A stretch of 64,000 bases of DNA from contig JAQGBZ010000002.1 of the NCBI GenBank assembly GCA_034687125.1, positions 186,001 to 250,000 of the forward strand. Direction: 5' to 3'. Each line of letters starts with the position of its first letter. The stretch's first letter is position 1. The notes beneath the pieces are model-generated. The model was not told the DNA's origin. It saw only the letters and a program-made list of their open reading frames with translations, and made no database searches. Below, one piece after another: positions 11,678 through 24,007 of this stretch. Made by a program: the position numbers and the translations under genes. This DNA comes from Neelides folsomi. Lineage: Eukaryota > Arthropoda > Collembola > Neelipleona > Neelidae.

Positions 11678-12390
11678 TATAATTATTAATGAATCAATTG
11701 GGCTGGAGAAAGATTTATTCGAACAGCATAAGATTTTTATATAATACATTTATTTGATATTACTATTCATCTACTACACATAATCTTCCAATGACATTTT
11801 TATTAAAGAGGACATTATTTGCTAAATATGTCAACAATATGTTTTAACACTACTTTTAAATACCAATAAAATGATTGAACTTATAGTTTACACAAATACA
11901 ATTCGTAATTAAAAATACAATAAGTTCCAACTTGGCAACAGGTCAATATTTAAATACAATTAACTCACAATATTTCTTCACCAAGCTCCGCAACCTCCAC
12001 GTGAGTGTGTAAAGTCATAAATAAATTATTCTTACTTTACTGTTGCTACTAATATAGGAATTGGGAGTGAAAATAGGATAATTCTACATATTAAGAATCT
12101 GCTCCTCATTTGGATATTTCACTGGGAGTTGTTGAATTGATGAATCGTGATTGAATTAATTATTAAATGAATCTTTGTGTGAAATGGAGTCGAGTGGTGG
12201 AAGCGGGATGAGAAAGCGACGCGTGAAAAGAATGAGAGAAAATTTGCATTTAAGAGACTAAGAACAATCAGGTTTTAATTCAACAACAAACGAGCTCAAA
12301 ATTGAACCAAAAGTGATGAGGAAATGAAGATTTAACAAGTATATATGATTCATATATCCTGTGAAGATGAACCAAACGGTCGAATTGATC
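11678..12390. other. Tail-to-tail spacer between C2CD5 and the myosuppressin gene
   Basis: AT-rich and without coding potential. Most of it is probably the myosuppressin 3' UTR, since TTTATT (AATAAA on the minus strand) occurs near 11750. No repeat structure was seen. Confidence 0.4.
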
Positions 12391-12769
12391 TCAACGACGT
12401 CGGCCGAATCTGAGGAACACGTGGTCCATGTCCTGTCGCTTCACTCCGTTCTCCATGTGACCTCTGTCTTGGAACCCTGGACAACATTTGGTTAATATTT
12501 AACTAATTTGGTTATATATAAGTAATTAGTAATTTGGCAATATCATTTTATAATTGGAAGGGAGTTGGAGATATTTAAAAATATTTACCTTGGTATTGTT
12601 CCACCGCTGCAGCGTAGTTCGCAAGGATGATGCAAATCTGGCGGATTTTAGGGTTGTCGATGTTCTCAAGGTCTTCAGGGTTGCACTGTGCCGGAATGGA
12701 ATAGGCTTGTGTGGTCACGGCGAGGGCAACCAAAGCCGCCACGATCATCAATACAATGCTCGAATTCAT
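12391..12769 (-). CDS. Ms: Myosuppressin neuropeptide precursor
   Basis: Two exons on the minus strand (12769-12589 and 12476-12391) give 88 aa. A hydrophobic signal peptide (MNSSIVLMIVAALVALAVTT) is followed by a spacer, then the processing cassette KR-QDMDHVFLRF-GRRR and the stop. The KR and RRR sites, the Gly amide donor and the N-terminal Gln (to pyroglutamate) predict pQDMDHVFLRF-amide. Myosuppressins are decapeptides ending in DHVFLRF-amide or a close variant. They are secreted from neurons and inhibit visceral and heart muscle through rhodopsin-type GPCRs in arthropods. Met at position 3 is a variant of the more usual Val or Leu. An acceptor (TTTTCAG) lies 3 bp before the ATG, so the 5' UTR is split; the promoter is probably at 16284-16291. 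Confidence 0.95.
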
Positions 12770-12772
12770 TTT

Positions 12773-15700
12773 CTGAAAATTATCAACAATATGAATTTAA
12801 AGGGATGAAGATTTGGCTCGTTTCAACCACTTGGTTTTATTAAAAACTTATGCAGATGTCTATGACTGACGATTTGAGACATTTGAAAGTAAAATAGTTA
12901 TTTGTACAAATAACGATCTCCGAGAATATCAATTGGATTGTTTTCAATAGTTTTCAATAGCAGGCTCATAATAATTAACGATCAATCATAAAGACCTGGA
13001 AATTTACAAGTAGTTTATATGTTACATGTTACAAACAAATGGAAATGGCAACTCGACGTCTATCCTTCCAAATGGCGCATAAAACGGTCTGGATCACTTT
13101 ACTATTCATTTCGATCAATCCGAATGATTCCACGATATGCGTTTACAAATATCTTCAATGGAACCTCTACTTATTTAATTACCACTATTAGAGCTATGTA
13201 CCATACCATATGTCTGTACAAGTATCATGTACCTACTACAGATGTGTTACTACCATAGGTATGTACCAATGATCAAAACCAACCCAATTCCCCAAAAGGG
13301 CTCATAAGGAAAACTTTACTTGTATAAAAATAAGGTAATAATCTTTTCCTGCAATATTACCTAATAAGTAAGTATGTACATAAAGTACATACATTAATAG
13401 CCCTCATCTTTGTATTGTACATTGTATATTGTACTTACTATAGAGTACAGTATGTATTTTACTGTATTATCTATGCACTAAAAAAATTCATCGATTTATT
13501 ATTTTACGAAAGTTTAGCCAAGACCATTATGTAGACATTATACTTAAAAAAACTTTGAAATTTAAAAAGTTGAAAAATTAAATTTCTATTGAAGCAAAGT
13601 TTTGAGTTTTAATGAATTACCTTGGAATACATTTTGTGCTTTTTTATAAAAACTTTACAAAGAAATACCAAAATAAACAAATTGGTTAAATAACATTGAG
13701 ATCATATAATAATTACCTAAATATAATTAGGTATTGATAACATGTAATTTGGTTACTAAAAAGAAATCTTATATTCATTACTCTGTACTTGCATAGTATA
13801 TAGTATGTAAGAAAAGCATTCTAATATTATGTATCTGTACCATATACCATAGTATATGTATATCATATATGGATGATGATGTTTCTGTATGAAAGCGGAT
13901 TTGTATGGATATAAAAAAGCGGAAATGTTTATTGGTGAAAGTGCGGGGTTCCTGACGTCACTCCAACGCAGTATAAAAGAAGAGTAAAAACAAATGGAGT
14001 TGTCACTTTGAGGTCTTAAGGACCAAGGGACCAAAGTTGTGATAAATTCCCCATTTGATCCATCTCTGTACTGGGAGTGGCGGAGTTGACCAAATGGAGG
14101 TTTTGAGGAATTTGGGAAAGTGGCCTTCCATTCTCTTTGGATCAAATGGGCTGAGATAATGGATGAGGGCCATTTGGTCGTAAAAACCCTTTGGGGATGT
14201 AAAAGTTTCCAATCCCCCAAAATGTGATCCTTCACCACCGCAGGCGAAACTCAAATCCCAACAATGGCCAATTGGGCAATTAGAAAAGAGAGGGGAAATG
14301 AAGGAGGGGAAATTGGCTGACCCTTTTCACCTCCCACGGAATTAGTTGGGAATTAGGAAATTAAAAATTTATTTTAAAAGGATCTTTTAAAATTGAGCCG
14401 CTGTGTGAATGTTTAAGAAGGGATTAAGGAGGTTTGAAATATAAAGTAAGGAAATTAATATTTAAATCCTCCACTCAGCCTTTTAAATTCCTCTGCTTTC
14501 TCCGTCCGATGGAATGAAAAGCTGAGGGAGGATGGTAATGGATGAGATTCCCAATTCCTCATTACTTCCAATGGAAGAGAATTGTCCAAATGAAAGAACT
14601 CAACAGGTGTTCTGGGAACCCTCCATTGTCCTATACACATCTCCCACTCAATCTCACGTTCAGCTTCATTAATAAAATCAAGCTAACGGAAATTTGTTTC
14701 TCGGGTCTAAACTACGCAATTCGACCAAACCCAGGAAATCCCCATTTCACTCCAATTCACTCCAATTCCCAATTTTCGTTTTCTCGGTTCTCCTTTTGTT
14801 CTCTTATGGATCTTCCCCGTATGGATTCATTCAACCTCATTTTTACTAAATCCAAAAGTGGAAACACCAAACCGACCAAAATTAGCAAAATATTCAATTA
14901 ATAGGAATTAATATAAATTATGAAACAAATAAAGTTTTTGTTCTTTACACAATAATGAACTTTCAATGTATTTAATAATTAATATGTACATATAGTATGT
15001 AATATATGTTTCTGTAGGTATTTAAACCTTAGCTATTATTATCAATGATTCTATTCGACGGTCAGAGCTCGGCCGTTAGAGAGAAAAGGAGTTAATGGAA
15101 AATGGTCCGTTTGAAATCCTGGAATTGGGGAGGAATTAGAAGAGGACCAATTTCGTATATTTGGCATTAGATGGAAAGTTCATTCTTTATTCAAATGAGT
15201 GTAAAGTGATTTCAACTCTCAGTTGAGCAAACAGAGATCCTCAAAGGGATCAATGATTATGATTATTGCACACAATTCAAACTTAATGTTTTCTCCCAAC
15301 ACGCAGAGTGAAGATCCTTCCAAGCTATCACTTAAGAATTAAAATCCTCAAGAAATTCAACTACACTCCAAATTAACAATTTATATTATTCCCATTATAC
15401 AACAAATGGCATGGACTGATGGCATTTCCTTGTAATTATCCAAATCGATTGGAAAGTAACAATAACGCCCAAAGAACTATTGATATTAAACTAAGTTCTA
15501 TTGTACAACGTTCCTTATATAATAATGAATAAAATCATTCAAACCACCAAAACTCCTTTTATGCCAATCTTACTTAACAAATATCATAATTTATATTAAA
15601 TTAATATAATGGATTTACTTAATAAACAACATATGAGTACAGGTTTGAATAGCATTTATACATTCAGAAATGCACGGACTTTGTGAACCATATAATATAA

Positions 15701-16197
15701 GTAGGTGTATTTCATATATTCTTAACCCTATTTTTAATTTCATAAAATGAAATTTTCATTTCTCACTAAAAATGATTCAAACTTAATTGACGGATCTATT
15801 GGGATTTCATATTTAATTTAATGCTTACTTTGTTGTTAGATAAAAACTGATCTTTTGACGAATCCTTACATGTACTGTAATGTTTAAATGTATTATAGTT
15901 TTATATGCACTATACATATGTATACTGAATACTTAAATATGCTTATGGAGTGTTTTGTAACGATTTCGTAAATGAAATATAAGTGAAGCTATATAAATTA
16001 GTTAATATCAGGCTGGAGAATAAATGATTTTAAAGTTTTACATATGAGTGAAAGTACAAAAGTGAAAGTAAGTACATAAGTGAAAGTTGGTATATATATG
16101 TATATTGTATATATGATATTGGGTAATATATTGTATAGTATGTTGATATTATATTGTATTAAGGTATTATAAATTCCTAAGTATTGTTTAAACTCAC
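12773..16197 (-). other. Probable 5' UTR intron of the myosuppressin gene; otherwise no genes seen
   Basis: The stretch runs from the acceptor just before the myosuppressin ATG to a GTGAGT donor at 16197-16192 (minus strand). It contains no recognisable exon. A plus-strand CRE plus TATA pair near 13953-13979 is described separately. Open frames at 13756-14254 and 14542-14901 carry no family features. Confidence 0.4.
13953..13979 (+). promoter_or_regulatory. CRE-like TGACGTCA followed by a TATA box
   Basis: A perfect palindromic TGACGTCA (13953-13960) is followed 11 bp later by TATAAAAG (13972-13979), a classic core-promoter layout for plus-strand transcription. No conserved plus-strand gene is recognisable downstream. 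It could instead serve as an enhancer for the myosuppressin gene, since the CRE reads the same on both strands. Confidence 0.3.
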
Positions 16198-16291
16198 TTG
16201 AGAAGTTGAAGAGTTTTTGTAACGGTTTTGAATGAGTTGGAAGAAAGTTCCCGGAATTCTCCCCGATTTCGGCGGAATTTGTTCTTTTATA
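16198..16291 (-). promoter_or_regulatory. TATA box and 5' UTR exon, probable myosuppressin promoter
   Basis: On the minus strand a TATAAAAG box (16291-16284) is followed by a G+C-richer stretch. A consensus donor CAA|GTGAGT ends the putative exon at 16198. With a start site about 30 bp after the TATA, this gives a 5' UTR exon of about 60 nt. The next minus-strand acceptor that leads to a real ORF is the one 3 bp before the myosuppressin ATG. The link between the two is inferred, not seen. Confidence 0.45.
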
Positions 16292-19200
16292 CGAAGAGAC
16301 GAAGGGATGAAAATTCGCCCACGTCGAAGGCGGAGGGAGGAAGCGCCGACGCTGGTCGTTTTTTTCATCGCACCCTCCACAATTATTTGCGGAGGAGATT
16401 GATGTCACAAAATGACGGGAGCGTCTTCTCCGTTGACCGATTAGGAAAATAAAACGACCTCCACGTCAACATTTAACCATCCCACGACGATCATTCAAAA
16501 TTTCATCTTACAAGTCTGGAATTCATTACAATCATCCCACCTTAGCAATTATTTACGTTTCAATTACATGTATCCTAATATCTAAAATGTCTATAAAATT
16601 ATCCTTATATGTATTACTTAAATAGAGTCGTATGTAAATATAGTATACGATAAATGTTATATTTATATTGTATTATTTTAGTATTTATTTGAAGCCCAAC
16701 CTGGAAAATTAAATTTTTGATACAAAACCGGGTCAATAATGCAAGGGAATTTAAAATGAAAAAAGTGTGGATGGTAAATTGTTCATTTTGAACCACAAGA
16801 GCCAAATGCACTTTGCTTTATTTCCCCGATTTTTCTTTGAGCTGAGGAGTTGAGGGAGGGAAATGGAAGGAGAAAATGCAACGAAGAAAGTCAAAGTGCA
16901 CTCGATCCAAACCTTCTTCGATCCTTGCCAAAATCTCAAGACGTCAATTTGAATTTCCTCTCTGGTCAATCGGAACATTTTTGGAACCCTGAGGGTTTCT
17001 TACTTAAAGGAAAAAACCTTTTCTGTAAAGATACTTTTTCCCCTGCTTTACTCAATCCCTTTCAATCATTGCTTTATATGGGAAATACTTTGATATTATT
17101 TTATTGATTTATCTTTTCAAACATCTTTTTTTAGCAATTTTAAATTCTTTTCAAATAGGATTATTTTTATTTTATTCGCTAATGGGCCTTTTTCAGTTCA
17201 AATACAAAATATTTTCATGAAATGTTCCATTTTGAATAAGCGCACCTTTATTTCATTTATTTCCAATTAAACATTTCCGGAGTTCCTAACACCCCGAGTG
17301 GAATTTCTCTATTATTTGCACAGCTAATGCAGTAATGAATTTGCACGCGAACATCTCACATTGTCGACATTGTGAGAAGGAAATTAGAAATTATACATTT
17401 CCACATTTACTATTTTACTCTTACAGATATTTTATAAAATTATCATTGAGACTCACTAATTCACTAACTTTGAAGGATTAAAACAACACCCATCATACAC
17501 ACATACTAAATACATACATACCGATTCATACACTTATATATACATGTATGTACATGTACATATAAGTGTGCATATATTATATTGTATATAGTAGTACCAT
17601 ATAAATATCATATAAAGTACTGATGTAATATATGCCTTAATATATTGTTTTGGATATTCCCTCTGCATGTGGTGAAGTTATTTCCCATCCATCTCCAGCT
17701 TTTAGCGAATTTCCATTTGATGTGTTTAGCAAGCCGTTAATCATCTCTCCTCATTTTCACACTTTTTGGGTTGTATTACATTTAAGCATATTTAAGTAGG
17801 TCCTGCCACGCCTGGTTACTCCTCCTCCTAACAAACCCACACGTCTCCTCCATTTACCAAACTCATCTCTTATTTAATAAATATCCATCTCGTTTTACCA
17901 TTTCCCCCCATGCATGGGGGAAATGACAAAAGGATTTGCGTGGCGATTGCAACATCAATGTGTTATTTTTTACATCCATTAAATCCAAATTTTAATAAAA
18001 AAAAACCATTTTTTCTACAAAATTATTTGTGTTATTTTTCAAAGGATATAAAATATTTTATTTTAAACTTTTTAATGATTTTTATTAAGTTCATTTGGGA
18101 AGAGTCACGTTTTTATTTAAACCAAGATGAATGAACGAGCAAGATTTAAAATAAAAAGGACATGCCTTATATAGGAAATTGCGTTACTTTCGGGTTATTC
18201 GAAGAAGGATGAAAATGCGTTGAAGGAAATGAAAAGAATTTCAATAAAAACAAGTTCAAAGGATCTTTATTTCCCAATTTAAAACACCAAATCATTATTT
18301 TCCATTGTTTAATCATTTTGTAAAATGTATAATATTTCTTTTGGATCGAAGAGAATGAAAAGGTTTTTTGAAGAGTTGAAGGGCTTGAAAAGAGAAAATC
18401 TCTTCGATGCCTCTTAAAGATGAAATAAAAGATAAGGAGCTTTTTAAAAATTCAAGAATCATTTTAAGCTCCTTTTAAGTCTGAAGGAAATCCTCAAAGA
18501 AATTTTCTAAAGTGACGCACCTCCCTTTTCAAAATTTAATATTTGGGGAAAGCGCCTATATTTAAATTAATAATTCCACAATTACGAAGGGCCTAAATTA
18601 TTATAAAAGGGTTTTAATTAAGAATTATTTGACAAAGTGAAGGGATAGGAAGTAAAAAGGTGAAAAGGGTTATGATACGATGGAGGCCTTTTATTTTCCT
18701 CACTAATTCAATTCTTCCTGTGCTCAAAAGGAACTAACAAACCTTTGGTTCAAATTTTCACATGATGAGGATTTTAAAGCATCAAAGATCCGAAATTAAA
18801 TATTTTTTATTGCAGGGTTGGAAGTAGAATGATGAATTTGGCTCTCCATGGAGATTCTCCTTCTTTGTTAACTCGTAGGTAATCAAATTAAAATCCCCTG
18901 TCTCTTCTTCAAATTAATATTTATTTATTGGATTCGGCCATTGGAAGCCAAAAGTAAGCAGAAAGTGACTAATATTACTTAACCATATATATTATAAAAT
19001 ACGTAGACAAGAATATATATTATAATTAAATATATAAAGGATTACCATTGTTTAATACTAAAAAACACAATAATTATTTATATTCATATTTAAATAAGTA
19101 TTAATATACCTATTTGTATATTCTATGTTAAAAGGCCGCCGCGGAGGCCAATAAGACCTATTAAGTATACCAATATACTAATCCTTATATAATGGAAAAA

Positions 19201-21705
19201 TCACACTAGATATGATGTAATATATTCAAGCATATTTAACGGTTCTCTAACACATAAATAGAAATAAATGTAAATTGAAATGAGAATTTATCTAAATATA
19301 AATACTTTTATCAATATATTGTACCTACAAGATATATTCATGTATGAATTTTGTGAAATAAGTCAAATAAAATATCAAGCTAACAAAAATTACAATATAC
19401 AAGTTATATATTGAAATATGTTTAAGCACGGTTTTTCCTAATAATTATATTAGGTTTTTTAATCCGACATTGAAATTTTATATTAAGCCAAATTGGAAAT
19501 AATTGTTTTTTTATAAACCGAGTATTATGTACATATGGGATATTAGCCTGATACATAATTAAAAATGAATAAAGCAAATCAAATCAAAATATTTATTTAT
19601 TAAAATCTTGGCATTTGAAGAAAAAGTCTCGTTTTCCCCTTCCTTTGAAGAGCAACAGGGTAACTATTCCCTCCCGGTTTTCTCTTCCTTCACAAATTCA
19701 TAATCCCCACATTCCGATTTACCACACGGTTTACCACACATTCCTTAATTTGACTTAATGGTCCGTCAGGGAAGGCATATTGAAATTTAATTGACTGAAA
19801 ATTCATCAATTAAAATTACGTCATGAGATTAACTATATCTATTAAATACAGATATGTATGCTTAATTAATGCTAGTTTGTATTTTGTATTAAATACTCTG
19901 ACTTAAAGCTAGTATTGTATAGGTACTAAATGGTAGTTTATATTGTAAAGTGTATAATTTAAATAAATACATATACTGATGTATATGTTAAAGCAAATTA
20001 AGGTAAATAATGTTTAAATATATGTACTTACTAAAATAGAATATTGATTTTAATTTGTAATGATTTCTACATATAAGTAAATTTAAACCTTTTAAAGTAT
20101 TTTAAAGTTACATGGGTGGAAATGAAAATTGAAGTAAAAGATTTGCAAACAATATAGCAAAGAAGGATTTGGTTGTTGGACCGTAAAGGAAAAGGATATT
20201 GAGATGAATTGGCGAGTGATATAGTATTTTACATGGAATGGAAAGATGAAGAATTTCCGCTTTCCTCCCACGTCATGCAGATCGAAGGAAATTAAAAAAA
20301 ATAGTGGATTTATTTCCATATGAAAATAACATTTGTTATGTCATTGAGAATTTTGAATCCTGAATTGAAATCTTGTTGAGACGTTGAATGACACGAAGAT
20401 TCCGCCGTCAAACTCCGGCTAGGAAAATGAAGTTTTTTTTATATAAATCATAAGGCAATTGAGAGCCATGTGGTAAAATAGAAGCATAGAAAACTGTAAG
20501 TTCAACACATTCAACTCTGTCGGAGTTTGGGGATGACAATTTGATTATTTTTGAGAGCCGCGAAGGAAATAAAATGAGTTTGTGTTCAAACAGACGGTCC
20601 TTGTTATTCCATACCATTTGGACAGCTAATAAAAAAAAGCGGTCATTTCCACAGCGATGATGACATCGTTACTTTGTTGACTCTTTCCAAAGTGACCTTT
20701 CTTTTTCCCTTCGGGCCAACTGGGAATTATTCAATGGTTTCGTCCTCATATGCTCCAATTACCCCAAACACGTCATTATTCCGGTTTTTATTGTCTCCAG
20801 CACGAAAGGTTCATTTCTTTTAATTCACTTTGTTAATATTAAAACTGACACAATTCACTGTACGATGAATACAATTCAAATACAGTCAAGATATTTATGA
20901 CAATATGTGTATTGGAAAAAGGAAAGTGAATTGAACATATGTATAATACATTAAAATATTACTCGATGTTGTCCAACAAAATTATCACTTACTAATATAC
21001 TATAAACTGTTTTTCATTTAGTAGAAGCCATTTTCTTATTTTTTCCAATTTTGGCATTTTAATTTAAAGTATAATTATACATATTAATATTAATTATATA
21101 TATTATTTAAAGTTAGTTAACTAAAGTTTGTAAAAGTAAGAAATTGATTGTTTTCCTTTAATTCCAAGATTTCCGAGACGTTAGGATGGAATTTGAGTGG
21201 GAAAAGTCATTTGTTGAATTGCGGTGAGTTGAAATTCAATGAAATGGCATTTAGAGTAAAAGGTAAGGAATATTGTTATAGTGGAGCAATTAAGAACCAA
21301 CGCCTTGGGTCTTAATTTGCGGTCTCGTTTCAGGTCCCTCAAAGAGTCAAAGATGACCCCATCGATCGCCCTGAATTTCCATTTGACGTAATTTGACTCT
21401 TTCCCTCTCATTGTTTTCTCCAATGGAGTCGAGAGAGAAATGAAAGTTCCAAATAATTCTCATTTCAACTTCCATTGTTAATCCAAGGAATTTCATAACT
21501 CACACTCGAATGGAAAAAAATAATAAAAGAAAACAATCCTTATTTTCCAATTCCAAGAACTCAAAAGGAAAATTTCTTATTAAATGAGAATGAGAAATCA
21601 ATTTCAATTCTTGCATGTTTTATTAGTGAACCATTTACCAGTTGGATTCAAATGAATAATGTACAGAGGAAGGATCATGAATAAAAACTGGGAATGTATT
21701 TTAAT
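16292..21705. other. Gene-poor AT-rich stretch
   Basis: Nothing with family-level similarity was found. The open frames near 16750-17107 and 17910-18134 start with non-ATG codons or give compositionally random peptides. One splice-flanked island (18816-18878) is listed separately. Another candidate, 21334-21387 on the plus strand, lies between a TTTCAG acceptor and a GTAATT donor and is open in one frame. Confidence 0.4.
18816..18878 (+). other. Exon-like island, 63 nt between a good acceptor and donor
   Basis: A pyrimidine-rich TTTTTTATTGCAG acceptor precedes the island and CGTAG|GTAATC follows. One frame is fully open and reads VGSRMMNLALHGDSPSLLTR, with two adjacent Met codons. It could be a short coding exon or a chance pairing of splice motifs. 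No partner exon can be assigned with confidence. Confidence 0.22.
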
Positions 21706-21791
21706 TTAAACATGGGCTTCCTCGGAGTTCCTCACTGGAGAACTTTTCACCATGTTATTCAGCTTGAGTAGATCGAGATCGATGGCTTGTC
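21706..21791 (-). other. Exon-like island, possible terminal coding exon of an unidentified gene
   Basis: On the minus strand a GTTAAG acceptor is followed by 28 open codons with coding-like, G/C-ending third positions. They read AIDLDLLKLNNMVKSSPVRN and end EEAHV-stop. An AATAAA lies about 90 bp further down on the same strand. A minus-strand TATA promoter and UTR-like exon at 23937-24007 could feed it, but I did not find the exon carrying a start codon. No family was recognised. Confidence 0.3.
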
Positions 21792-23936
21792 CTTAACAAA
21801 CAAATGACTCTGAGATTGAATTAAAGGAGAAATTAAAGATTGAACCATTTGGTTCTCCAGGATCAACTAACTGCTCTCATAACACGTGGGAGATTGGAAG
21901 TGGGAATGGGTGTTTGCGTTCAAGGAGGTTGACAGGGTCAAAATTCAACGATTCCTTCCAATCACTCAGACACAACCAAATTCCATTTACACAACTTGAG
22001 AATTCAATGAGAAAATCAATGTAGGAACTTCTTAAATAGAAAACCAATACCTAGAACACAAAGCACAAGTGGAAGGAATAAACAAGACTTCCCTTTTTGA
22101 AGAAATGTTACAAGTCGCGAATACTATTGAGATTGATGATAACGAAGAATTGATTGAAAAATGTATATTTAATAATATGTTAAATGATGTACACATCATT
22201 TTCATCGATATTTAATAAAACATGTTTTATTAAGTTATATTAAAGGTAATGTTTGAATAGAATAATGTGAATTTTATGTAAATTATGAACATGATGAGTT
22301 TTATGAATGTAAATAAATAAGAAATGAATTATTTTAAGAAATATTCGTATTTATTTTCAACTGACTTGAATTGACACTAAAGTAATAACATTAACGAAGA
22401 GATAAAGGTAAGAATCAATTAATCAGGTATGACAATTATAAGATGCAAAAATACATTTTTGCAAATTGCAAATGAGTAGTCAAGCACTGACGGCCAATTG
22501 ATCAAAACAATTCGGGAAAATAATTTTTGATTGACTCCCAACTGAAATTCAATTTACTGACTCCCCCAGTTGTTTCCACACAAACCCCCAAACATTTCCA
22601 ATCCAATTACAATTCAATTTAGAAGTCCAATTAAGCAACAACTTAAATAGAAAAATACAATTATCACGTTATTGGCTAATTGAACAAATCCGAGGTGATT
22701 TCCCATTTCCCCTCGTAACTAGTTTTAAGTAGGAATTAAGAATTTGAAAATAAAGGAGAGAGTCGCGAAGAGTTTTTATTACATTAGGTACCTATTTTTT
22801 TCTTTTTTAATCATCCCACTCCTCATTTTATTGCTTTTATTAATTCCATATAAGCCGATGATTAAATATTCAAATCACATTTATTTTTTATGTTTATGTT
22901 TAAAAGACTCAACGAGTCTCTCTCTCGTCTGTGTGTCAAAAGACTCGAAGGAATGAGATGACTTGCATTTCCTCACCCAACATCCGTCCGTATATTTCAA
23001 AATAATTTAAACGACAACGCACGGAAAAAAACACAATAAGAGTATACAATTATCTTGTAAATATAATTATTATTAATTATTATAAGAAAATGAGTGAGCA
23101 CAATTCTTCTGGAAATATCTGCAAAAATTAGACCTCATTTAACATTGACTCATTTCAAATGAGCGATTTCCTCTCTTTCTTTGGGATAACATTTCCCCCG
23201 TTCATCCAAATTCTCCCAAGAGCCGGAGAGAATCCAAAAAATTCTCGAATTAACCAAAAGTGAAGAACAGCTTTAGATCATTTGGTTCATGTTTTGTTCC
23301 TCTCCGGGTAAGTTGAAGAATCGTACAAGAAGGGTCAGAAAATGTTACATTGAATAATATTGGTTACGGCCACTCAACCGTCAAATATTTCAACTCATAC
23401 GCATCTTGGCAATGATGAATATTTGAAAAAAATTATTATAAATGAACAGAGCTTAAATAAATGCCAATTTTTAACCCCCATCATTCCAATCCTCCACCAA
23501 ATGTAATCCATTAATAAGTAAATTATTGAAAATGAGCTTAATAAATAAACGAAATCTAAACGAATCCATTTCTCTTCACCGCCTCAACAAAAATTCAAGG
23601 GGGGAAATATCAAAATTGTATTCTCCTCACAACCATTAAAAATAAAACTTAAAGGGGATCATCGAGAGCTTAAATATCAAAAAAATTCATAAAGAGTCAT
23701 GAATCGAATCGAATAAGTCCTGAAATTAATTAATGTACTATTTACCATTTTTGACAAAAAATGTAAATTATTTTACTATTTGATTATCAGGACAAAAAAG
23801 CTCTCTGATGAGTCCAAACGTTATGCCAAGGATGAGTAAAGGAAGGGTTAATGGAAAATAATAAATGAAAGTTAATGAAGAAGACCTTTCCTACCCACTA
23901 CTTGGCACTTCTTCCTTCCAACGAAGAAAGACTCAC
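21792..23936. other. Stretch without a recognised gene
   Basis: AT-rich. A plus-strand frame at about 22034-22215 is open for 60 codons and encodes an acidic peptide ending VHIIFIDI, but has no supported start or splice partner. A Leu/Ile-rich frame at 22744-22956 looks like low-complexity AT-rich sequence. No repeats of note. Confidence 0.35.
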
Positions 23937-24007
23937 ACACGTCTGGTATCTATTAATTATATGATTAGGATTCGACCTGACCTGAACACACGTTTCTCCC
24001 TTTTATA
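23937..24007 (-). promoter_or_regulatory. Minus-strand TATA box followed by a short UTR-like exon
   Basis: TATAAAAG (24007-24000, minus strand) is followed about 30 bp later by a TTCAG initiator-like site. A consensus donor GTGAGT (23936-23931) ends the putative exon. Orientation and spacing fit a core promoter with a short first non-coding exon. The 21706-21791 island is the only candidate downstream exon I saw. Confidence 0.3.

Noticed and set aside
13756-14254. 160-aa and 83-aa minus-strand frames
   Set aside because: Composition is random, starts are weakly supported, and no splice or domain signals support them.
14542-14901. 119-aa plus-strand frame, the longest orphan ORF in the gene-poor region
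   Set aside because: No signal peptide, domain or repeat pattern, and no promoter or poly(A) context; an isolated ORF of this length can arise by chance.
16750-17107. Overlapping 75-85 aa frames on both strands
   Set aside because: The plus-strand frame has a non-ATG start and neither peptide resembles a known family.
22744-22956. Very hydrophobic 70-aa plus-strand frame
   Set aside because: Leu/Ile/Phe richness follows from T-rich sequence; a non-ATG start and no gene context.
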